From positions 1 to 5,060 of the forward strand of contig SKLD01000031.1 in NCBI GenBank assembly GCA_007123395.1: 5,060 nt of DNA. Reading direction: 5' to 3'. This DNA is from Opitutales bacterium (GTDB lineage Bacteria > Verrucomicrobiota > Verrucomicrobiia > Opitutales > Oceanipulchritudinaceae). Positions 1 through 5,060 of this stretch are shown here, one piece after another (position 1 is the stretch's first letter; each line of letters begins with the position of its first letter). The notes below the pieces were generated by a model. It worked only from the letters and a program-made list of their open reading frames with translations, had not been told where the DNA came from and searched no databases. A program made the position numbers and the translations under genes.

Positions 1-446
1 CGGAGGTGCCGGAGCACTACCGCTGGTGCGGCTACGCGGAGGCGCTGGGCGGCAATGAAGACCTGCGCGCCTCGCTGGCGAAGTGCCGTCCGGGCGACGG
101 CGGCGAGGCGGGCGCGCTGGCGCGCTACCGCTTGCTGATGCTGGGCAAAGGCTCTTCACGCAAGCACGTGAGCGGGCGGGTAGACACGGCGGTATTGGAG
201 CGCGCTCTTGCGTCTGGTGGAGAACTTCCCGCGCACGAGCTTCTGCGGCTGCGGTTGCGTTTTATGACGCGGGGCCGTGCGCTGGGCACGGAGCACTGGT
301 TGAAGGAGGGCGGGGGAGCGGAGGTATTGGCGACGCTGAAGAGACCGCCGAAGGCTGTGCCGGTGGAGATGGTGTCCGGGCTTCCACTGGCGGCGGCGAA
401 CGCACGGGCGGCAGGAGCGGTGGAGATAATTGGCGACTCTGCCTGA
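1..446 (+). CDS. RAYT/IS200-like (Y1) transposase-family protein, C-terminal part
   Basis: The reading frame is open from the window edge (first full codon at base 3) to a TGA at 444-446. About 147 residues are visible and the true start lies outside. The visible part begins EVPEHYRWCGYAEALGG, which resembles the segment that follows the catalytic core in REP-associated tyrosine transposases (typically 'P-x-x-Y-x-W-S/C-x-Y-x-x-x-x-G'). A later segment, LRLRFMTRGRALGTEHWLKE (about bases 246-305), matches the family's conserved 'R-x-R-x-F-T-x-G-x-x-LG-(S/T)' tail, and RPPKAVP (bases 342-362) follows. The HUH motif and catalytic tyrosine would lie upstream and cannot be checked, so activity is unknown. 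RAYTs are single-copy, domesticated relatives of IS200/IS605 transposases thought to mobilise REP palindromes. The family assignment is from remembered family style and from similarity to the gene at the right end of this window. A GTG at base 6 is not a credible start. Confidence 0.72.
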   Translation, partial: EVPEHYRWCGYAEALGGNEDLRASLAKCRPGDGGEAGALARYRLLMLGKGSSRKHVSGRVDTAVLERALASGGELPAHELLRLRLRFMTRGRALGTEHWLKEGGGAEVLATLKRPPKAVPVEMVSGLPLAAANARAAGAVEIIGDSA

Positions 447-571
447 GGCGACAAAACAATGTTGAGGAACACGGAATGCGGACTTGCGCGGGCGGGGTGG
501 TTCGTTCAGTGACTTTGGCTTTGCGGTCGCGCTGTGCGGCGCGGGGCGAATTTGAAGAAAGACAGACTGAG

Positions 572-1825
572 ATGAAAATAGTACTGGCATACTCCGGGGG
601 GCTCGATACTTCCGTGCTCGTCAACTGGCTGAAGAACCACTTCGACGCCGAGATCATCACATTTGCCGCCGATATAGGGCAGGAGGAGGAACTGGACGGT
701 CTTGCGGAGAAGGCGAAGAGGACCGGTGCGACGGCGCATTATACGGTTAACCTGACGGACGAGTTCGTTGCCGATTTCATATATCCGATGATGCGGGCCA
801 ACGCGGTGTATGAGGGGCAATATTATCTGGGAACGTCAATCGCGCGCCCGCTCATCGCGAAGGCGCAGATTGCTGTTGCCCGCGCCGAGGAGGCTGACGC
901 CCTCGCTCACGGCGCCACGGGCAAGGGCAACGACCAAGTACGCTTTGAGCTTACGTATGCCGCTCTCGCACCGGATTTGAAGGTTATTTCGCCATGGCGT
1001 ATGGATGTCTTCCGTAAGGCCTTTCCGGGTCGCCGCGAGATGATCGAGTATTGCCGCCGCGAGGGCGTGCCAGTGGAAGCTTCGGCTAAGAAGCCTTACT
1101 CCATGGATCGCAACCTTTTGCACATTTCGTATGAGGCGGGCATTCTGGAGGATCCGTGGTTTGACCCGACGACGCGGGAAAACCGCGGGATGTTCAAGCT
1201 CACGGCGGATCCGTCGGAGGCACCGGATGATGCGGAGTATGTGGAACTGGAGTTCGAACGCGGCGACTGCGTGGCGGTGGACGGCAAGCGGTTGGGACCG
1301 GCGGATGCGCTCACCATTCTCAACCGACTTGCGGGCAAGCACGGTATCGGGCGGGTCGACCTCGTGGAAAACCGCTTCGTGGGAATGAAGAGCCGCGGTG
1401 TCTATGAGACTCCGGGTGGGACGATTCTGCTGCACGCCCGCAAGCAGGTTGAGTCCATTACGCTTGACCGCGACCTCGAGCACCTGCGCGACAGTCTCAT
1501 TCCGAAGTATGCGGAGCTGGTCTACAACGGCTTCTGGTATGCGCCAGAGCGGGAGGCACTCCAGGCGTTTTTCGACAAAAGCCAGGAGAGCGTGTCTGGA
1601 ACTGTGCGGCTAAAGCTCTACAAGGGCAATGTCATCACGGTGGGACGGAAGTCGCCGGTGTCTCTCTATGACGAGAACATCGCTTCGATGGAGGGGGTCG
1701 CGAGCGACTACAATCCAGATGACGCCACCGGCTTCATCCGCCTGCAGGGATTGCGCTTGCGCGCCCGCCGCAGACACCAGAGCCTGCCCGTCGTTGAATT
1801 GGATACAAAGCTTACGCGCGAGTGA
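572..1825 (+). CDS. argG: argininosuccinate synthase
   Basis: This cytoplasmic enzyme joins citrulline and aspartate with ATP hydrolysis to AMP and PPi, giving argininosuccinate, the penultimate step of arginine synthesis. The product is 417 residues, against about 400 for the usual bacterial form. The N-terminal PP-loop is AYSGGLDTS (residues 6-14). The second family signature, G-x-T-x-KGND-x-x-RF, is complete at residues 114-125. Y84, S89, T116, N120 and D121 line up, with a constant offset of three, with the citrulline- and aspartate-contacting residues known in human ASS. SPWR (140-143) and KPYSMDRNL (174-182) are also present. The ATG at 572 is chosen because it begins the conserved strand MKIVLAYSGG; the frame is open much further upstream only because it overlaps the transposase gene. 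The ribosome site is weak (purine-rich GAAGAAAGA, bases 554-562). The last 15-20 residues form a basic, poorly conserved tail. No other arginine gene is visible, and the 125-base upstream gap shows no convincing promoter or ArgR box. Confidence 0.97.
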   Translation: MKIVLAYSGGLDTSVLVNWLKNHFDAEIITFAADIGQEEELDGLAEKAKRTGATAHYTVNLTDEFVADFIYPMMRANAVYEGQYYLGTSIARPLIAKAQIAVARAEEADALAHGATGKGNDQVRFELTYAALAPDLKVISPWRMDVFRKAFPGRREMIEYCRREGVPVEASAKKPYSMDRNLLHISYEAGILEDPWFDPTTRENRGMFKLTADPSEAPDDAEYVELEFERGDCVAVDGKRLGPADALTILNRLAGKHGIGRVDLVENRFVGMKSRGVYETPGGTILLHARKQVESITLDRDLEHLRDSLIPKYAELVYNGFWYAPEREALQAFFDKSQESVSGTVRLKLYKGNVITVGRKSPVSLYDENIASMEGVASDYNPDDATGFIRLQGLRLRARRRHQSLPVVELDTKLTRE

Positions 1826-1941
1826 GCGAAGCAGGGCGAATTCTTCCGCCGCTGGACCGCAAGACGCTGGTTTGATTGACACGCCGGTTTGACAGACACG
1901 AGCGGAAGCACGCCCCTGACCTTGACGGAAGGCTCGCTATG
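1826..1941. other. convergent intergenic spacer, no strong terminator
   Basis: This 116-base spacer lies between the stop codons of argG and the receptor gene, which face each other. Both transcripts should end here, but I see no GC-rich hairpin followed by a T-run on either strand. Only weak pairings are visible: GGCGAA with TTCCGCC near 1838-1852 (one bulged base), and CGAGC (1899-1903) with GCTCG (1932-1936) across a 28-base loop. Termination by Rho, or by a structure I cannot judge by eye, is possible. Confidence 0.5.
1866..1899. repeat. imperfect tandem repeat, 2 x 17 bases
   Basis: Two directly adjacent copies, GCTGGTTTGATTGACAC (1866-1882) and GCCGGTTTGACAGACAC (1883-1899), agree at 14 of 17 positions. 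They lie between the two convergent genes, 40 bases after the argG stop and about 42 bases from the receptor stop. No third copy is evident. It may be a small slipped-strand duplication or the remnant of a longer array; no function can be assigned. Confidence 0.6.
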
Positions 1942-4530
1942 TCAGAACTCCACGCGCACCCTGAGGCGCCAGTCGCGGGGGAGTCCGGGGGTCAGCAGCG
2001 TGCCCGCCGCGAAGACAGGGTCGGCCCCGGCCCAATGGCGGGAGTTGAAGACGTTGTCGACGAGGAGCCCGACTTCCCAGCGGTCTGTGCGGTAGAAGAA
2101 CTGTGCGTCGCCGAGGACGACGCCGGGGATGCGCATGGTGCGGCCGATGTCGCTCCAGTATCCGTCGCGCCACGACAGTCCGCCGGCGAGCCCGAGGCCG
2201 GTGCCCGGCTCCCAGAGGGCGAAGAGGCGGGCGGTGACTTCGGGAAACCCGGCGTAGACTTGGTCAGGATTGTTCGGCACGCTGGCGCGGTCGGCGCCGT
2301 TGAGGATGCCGCCGGATAGCGCCCACTCTTCTTCGTTGAAAGGCAGGGCTCCGAAGCCGATGCGGTCGGCCCGCAGGGTGACGCGCTGTGCCGTGAAGTG
2401 CGCCACAACCGACCATGCCGGGTTCGGGGTGATAAAGGCCTCGAACTCGATGCCCTCGCCCCGGAGGGGTCGGGCGTAGGCGTCGCGGGTGCTGAAGACG
2501 GATTGGTTCCAGCGGTAGACGGAGAGGCTGGAGAAGAGGCGGCCGCCGAAGAGATCGGTTTTGAGGCCGAATTCGCCGAGGTCGGCGGTGGGAAACGAGG
2601 TTTCGCCGAAGAGCACACCGCCGTCGCCGGGCGCGAGGGTGCGGCCGCGCTGGGCCGCGCCGTAAACAAAGACACCGTCGACCGTTTCATAGGTGGCGTG
2701 AAGCGCGGCGTTGGCGAATTCGAGGGTGTCGCGGCCGCTCAGCCGTTCGATGTCAGCGGGTGAACGGTTGTCGATAAAGACCGGCAGGCTGCGGCGAAGC
2801 GTGACGCGCTCGCCGCGCACCCCGGCGTCAATGCGCAGGCGCTTCGTCGCTTTCCAGTCGGCTTGGGCGAAGAGGGCGGTCTGGAGCGTGCGGCTGCGCC
2901 CGCTCGCGCCCCCGAAGGTGGACCAGAGGTTGGTGCTGTCGGGGCCGCGGTCGGCGCCCGTCGAGACGAGTGTGTTGGCCGGGATCTCGCCGTGCGTGAG
3001 GTCGCGCCGCGAAAAGGGCTCCGCATCGAAGTCCTGCGCCATGTTGGCGTGGGCGAGACGCACGGAGACGCCGCCCTCGACGGTGAGGTCGGTGCCGTCG
3101 AGTTGGCGGCGCAGGCGTGTCTGGTTTTCGCCGAGGATCTGCTCGGAGCGGAAGGCGAATCCGTATGTGGAGCGCTTGTCGGTGCGCACGCCCTCGACGA
3201 AGGTGCGGTTGGTCCACGTCCATCCCGGCGCGCCGCGGCCTTCGATATCGAGGAAGAACATGCCGTTCTCGGCGTCGGCGAAGTCTTCGGGATCGGAGAG
3301 GATGCGGTTTGCCGGCAGCTGTTCCGTGAGGGCGGTGCCACCCGCCGCGAAATACTCTGGGGTGTAAACAAAGATATCTTGCGGGCGGGCATCGACGGCG
3401 GCCAACTCTTCGGCGGCGGTCGCGCGCAGGGCCTCAAGGGCGGCGGGATCGCCCCCGTAGGCGAAGGTCGGCACCTCGGCGGCGGGGCGCAGCGAATACA
3501 GGCGCTCGACATTCTGCGGATCGTTGAGGTCGATCATGTGCGCGCGCAGTTCCGCGGGGATACGCTCCCGCGCCACCGGGCCCGGCACCGCGAGCGCGTG
3601 TAGCGAAGGGTTTACGACGAAGGTGAAGGGGTACTCCAACAACGTGCGCGCGGCGCGACCCTCCCAGCGCGGCGACGTGAGATCGGCTGGTTCTCCGATG
3701 ACATAGGTGCCCGTATCGATGAACTCCTGTGTGGGCCGGTTGGCACCAGGCACCTCGCTGCTGCGGAAGCGGTAGACCTCGCCGCCCGCGAACACCGTCG
3801 TATGCGGGGTGGCCTGGACCTTCACCGCCGCATAGACGGATTCGAAGTCGTTGCGCACGTGGTCGAAGTAGCTCTTTGCCCGCTGGCCCGTGAGCGACGC
3901 TCGGTAAGCGGCCGGGCGGTCGCCCCAGAAAAACGGTGCGCCGTAGTCGACCTGCGCACGGTAGGCGTCCCAGCGACCGACGCTAAGCTCGATGCTGCCC
4001 AGCGCCCGTTCGTAGTAGGGACTTTTCGGCAGCATGTCGACATACCCGCCCACGAGGGTGGGGGAGAAATGCGCGGGTGCCGGACCCTTCACGAGCGTGA
4101 GCGACTCGGTGGAGCCGAACGAGGCGGGCATCTCGTTTCGTTGGAAGGCGCGCAGCATACCGTTGAAATAAAGCCCGGCGTTGGTGCCCCGCAGCACGGG
4201 TGCGCCCGCTAGCCCGAAGTAGTTGATGCGCTGCGCCCCTGCCGCCGAGCGCGGAAGGTCTTCAAGATCGCGAATGTCCAGCCGCCGCATCGCTTCGGGA
4301 GTCAGTGCCGTTACCGCCCGTGGCGTTTCCGTGAGCGGACGCGCCGTGCCCATTACATTATTGAGCGACCATCCCGCGGGCGAAAGCGATTCCGGAGCGC
4401 TCCGTGCTGCTTCCCGCACGACAAAATCGTCGAGAACCACCACCGGGTCCGTTTTCTCCTCCGTTCCCCACAGGCTGGTCGCTGCAAACAGCCCTGCTGC
4501 CAAAGCAGCTGTCACTACCTTTCGATTCAT
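1942..4530 (-). CDS. TonB-dependent outer-membrane receptor
   Basis: The 862-residue product is predicted to be an outer-membrane gated channel that imports a scarce ligand using TonB-ExbBD energy. Residues 1-22 form a signal peptide (MNRK, then an Ala/Leu-rich core). A possible TonB box, VVVLDDFVV, lies at 30-38. The plug spans about 62-171 and includes ETPRAVTALT, VLRG..AGLYFNGM (112-125), LTLVKGPAPAHFSPTLVGG (144-162) and PKSP, a layout like ferric-siderophore receptors. The rest is the barrel, closing with GLLVDNVFNSRHW, PGLPRDWRLRVRVEF and a terminal Phe, the usual barrel-assembly signal. No cysteine is seen in the protein. A roughly 165-residue stretch (about 256-424) looks like one oversized surface loop. 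An upstream ATG at 4632 would add 34 basic, Cys-containing residues ahead of the signal peptide, so 4530 is preferred although its ribosome site is poor. No STN domain, SusD partner, Fur box or substrate gene is visible, so the ligand is unknown. Confidence 0.93.
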   Translation of the reverse strand: MNRKVVTAALAAGLFAATSLWGTEEKTDPVVVLDDFVVREAARSAPESLSPAGWSLNNVMGTARPLTETPRAVTALTPEAMRRLDIRDLEDLPRSAAGAQRINYFGLAGAPVLRGTNAGLYFNGMLRAFQRNEMPASFGSTESLTLVKGPAPAHFSPTLVGGYVDMLPKSPYYERALGSIELSVGRWDAYRAQVDYGAPFFWGDRPAAYRASLTGQRAKSYFDHVRNDFESVYAAVKVQATPHTTVFAGGEVYRFRSSEVPGANRPTQEFIDTGTYVIGEPADLTSPRWEGRAARTLLEYPFTFVVNPSLHALAVPGPVARERIPAELRAHMIDLNDPQNVERLYSLRPAAEVPTFAYGGDPAALEALRATAAEELAAVDARPQDIFVYTPEYFAAGGTALTEQLPANRILSDPEDFADAENGMFFLDIEGRGAPGWTWTNRTFVEGVRTDKRSTYGFAFRSEQILGENQTRLRRQLDGTDLTVEGGVSVRLAHANMAQDFDAEPFSRRDLTHGEIPANTLVSTGADRGPDSTNLWSTFGGASGRSRTLQTALFAQADWKATKRLRIDAGVRGERVTLRRSLPVFIDNRSPADIERLSGRDTLEFANAALHATYETVDGVFVYGAAQRGRTLAPGDGGVLFGETSFPTADLGEFGLKTDLFGGRLFSSLSVYRWNQSVFSTRDAYARPLRGEGIEFEAFITPNPAWSVVAHFTAQRVTLRADRIGFGALPFNEEEWALSGGILNGADRASVPNNPDQVYAGFPEVTARLFALWEPGTGLGLAGGLSWRDGYWSDIGRTMRIPGVVLGDAQFFYRTDRWEVGLLVDNVFNSRHWAGADPVFAAGTLLTPGLPRDWRLRVRVEF

Positions 4531-4848
4531 GCAGTTTTGGTTGGGAAAAGGGATGCACCGTAGGGCAGACCGGGGGCGGCGCAACCGAAATTGCCGCGCA
4601 GCGGTTTTTCCGAAGTGAAGTCGAAAGCACAAGTCCGGCTAGGTCCGGATTAATGATGGCCACGCGCACATGGGTCGGCATTGGGTACTACCTCCGGAGA
4701 CGTAACCAGATCGTACCTCCGCCGGATGAAAGGGAAACTCGGATTGCAGATATCGTCGCGGGCTGGGAATTGCGAGCATGGCCGGTTACCCGGAAGTTGA
4801 GCGTGCCTAATCTCTGTCACGCTCTATTTGCACGGTTAGTGTAGCCAA
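4531..4848. other. 318-base non-coding region upstream of the receptor gene
   Basis: This stretch must hold the receptor promoter and leader (minus strand) and the 3' flank of the right-hand transposase gene. No reading frame in it resembles a known protein; the open frames that cross it are extensions or shadows. Visible structure includes two GTCCGG copies exactly 10 bases apart (4633-4638 and 4643-4648), two TACCTCCG copies 25 bases apart (4689-4696 and 4714-4721), the 8-base palindrome CTCCGGAG (4692-4699), CCGG-TTAC-CCGG near 4782-4793, and a stronger inverted repeat at 4799-4824 listed separately. The only minus-strand promoter-like match I found (TTGCGC, 16 bases, TACGGT) is too weak to claim. 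No complete riboswitch consensus is present. Confidence 0.55.
4799..4824 (-). repeat. inverted repeat, 7-bp stem and 12-base loop
   Basis: GAGCGTG (4799-4805) and CACGCTC (4818-4824) are perfect reverse complements around a 12-base loop. Read on the minus strand, the hairpin begins 24 bases after the stop codon of the right-hand transposase-like gene. It could stop that transcript, though no T-run follows, or it could be a REP-like palindrome of the kind often found beside RAYT genes. An AGTTG at the stop codon and a CAACT just past the hairpin could add an outer five-base pairing. The pairing is seen directly; the role is inferred. Confidence 0.5.
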
Positions 4849-5060
4849 CTATCGGATCTCTTCGACTTGCAGCGTCGCGGTTCGCTTCATTTTCAACCAC
4901 TGCCGCGCACAGGACAGTGCTTCCTCCCCTTCGGGCGAAGGCACCGCCTTGGGTGCCCGCTTGCGCCGGAACCGCAGACCCTCCTCCCCGCGCAGCACCG
5001 CCTCCACAAAGGCTCTCGTCCCCAGCACCAGCCCTTCGCTGAACTGCCGCGTCTTGCGCA
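4849..5060 (-). CDS. second RAYT/IS200-like transposase-family protein, C-terminal part
   Basis: The minus strand is open from the right window edge to a TAG at 4849-4851, giving 69 visible residues; the start lies outside the window. The fragment opens RKTRQFSEGLVLGTRAFVEA, which matches the 'R-x-R-x-F-(T/S)-(D/E)-G-x-x-LG-(S/T)-x-x-F-V' tail of REP-associated tyrosine transposases. It continues with RAPKAVP (bases 4939-4959), then a variable basic end, LQVEEIR. The same two motifs occur in the gene at the left end of the window, but the surrounding residues differ strongly, so the two are paralogues or separate subgroups rather than recent copies. The catalytic HUH motif and tyrosine are outside the window. 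The frame is too short to give a start site and is easily overlooked, but the motif match makes it real in my view. The receptor gene lies downstream on the same strand after 318 bases, too far to assume co-transcription. Confidence 0.72.
   Translation of the reverse strand, partial: RKTRQFSEGLVLGTRAFVEAVLRGEEGLRFRRKRAPKAVPSPEGEEALSCARQWLKMKRTATLQVEEIR

Noticed and set aside
517..548. GC-rich hairpin before argG (GCGC ... GCGC around TGTGCG)
   Set aside because: The stem is only four bases and expected by chance at this GC content; there is no T-run.
83..571. Extension of the argG reading frame upstream to an ATG at 83, giving a 580-residue protein
   Set aside because: The extra residues are low-complexity Gly/Arg/Ala sequence in a shadow frame of the left transposase gene. 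Homology to ArgG begins exactly at the ATG at 572.
1876..3603. Long plus-strand open frames opposite the receptor gene (for example 1876-2319 and 2863-3603)
   Set aside because: They are antisense shadows caused by high GC. Their proteins are Gly/Ala/Arg/Glu-rich with no recognisable domain, while the receptor reads cleanly on the other strand.
4540..4620. Cobalamin riboswitch leader for the receptor, suggested by GCCGCCCCCGG and GGTGCATCCC
   Set aside because: The two segments occur in the wrong order, and no B12-box-like segment follows.
4531..4632. Receptor start at the upstream ATG (4632)
   Set aside because: It would put 34 basic, Cys-containing residues before a good signal peptide. 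The ATG at 4530 directly begins that signal peptide.
4358..4681. Minus-strand open frame of 107 residues overlapping the receptor start in another frame
   Set aside because: It is low-complexity, overlaps the well-supported receptor coding region, and has no family resemblance.
4665..4745. TPP-like riboswitch on the minus strand, suggested by GATCTGGTTACG
   Set aside because: Only this fragment resembles the thi box. The CTGAGA element, the GGGGTGCC arm and the closing AGGGAA in the right order are missing.
4404..4844. Plus-strand open frame of 146 residues crossing the receptor 5' end and the intergenic region
   Set aside because: Half of it is antisense to the receptor signal peptide and N-terminus. 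The rest shows no known motif and no convincing ribosome site.

Overview
The window looks like a piece of a GC-rich Gram-negative chromosome. The best lineage guess is Verrucomicrobiota, perhaps near Opitutaceae. This rests on the high GC, an outer-membrane TonB-dependent receptor with a very large loop, and two transposase tails of the RAYT/IS200-like kind that are abundant in those genomes. It is an inference from protein style, not from a marker gene.

Layout. (i) Bases 1-446, plus strand: the C-terminal half of a RAYT/IS200-like (Y1) transposase-family protein whose start lies left of the window. (ii) Bases 572-1825, plus strand: a complete argininosuccinate synthase gene, argG, the penultimate step of arginine synthesis. 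(iii) Bases 1826-1941: a short convergent spacer holding an imperfect tandem 17-base repeat. (iv) Bases 1942-4530, minus strand: a complete TonB-dependent outer-membrane receptor with signal peptide, plug and beta-barrel ending in Phe; its ligand cannot be told from sequence. (v) Bases 4531-4848: 318 non-coding bases, the upstream region of the receptor and the 3' flank of the last gene, with short direct repeats and a 7-bp-stem hairpin. (vi) Bases 4849-5060, minus strand: the C-terminal 69 residues of a second, different RAYT-like protein that begins right of the window.

The genes do not form a pathway or a single operon. argG and the receptor converge, and the receptor and the right-hand transposase lie on the same strand but are separated by more than 300 bases. 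The notable point is that two ordinary housekeeping/transport genes sit between two non-identical transposase-family genes that share the tail motifs LGT and R-x-PKAVP. I found no clear novel defence or mobile system here. The findings are modest and concern these RAYT-like genes and their possible palindromic partners.
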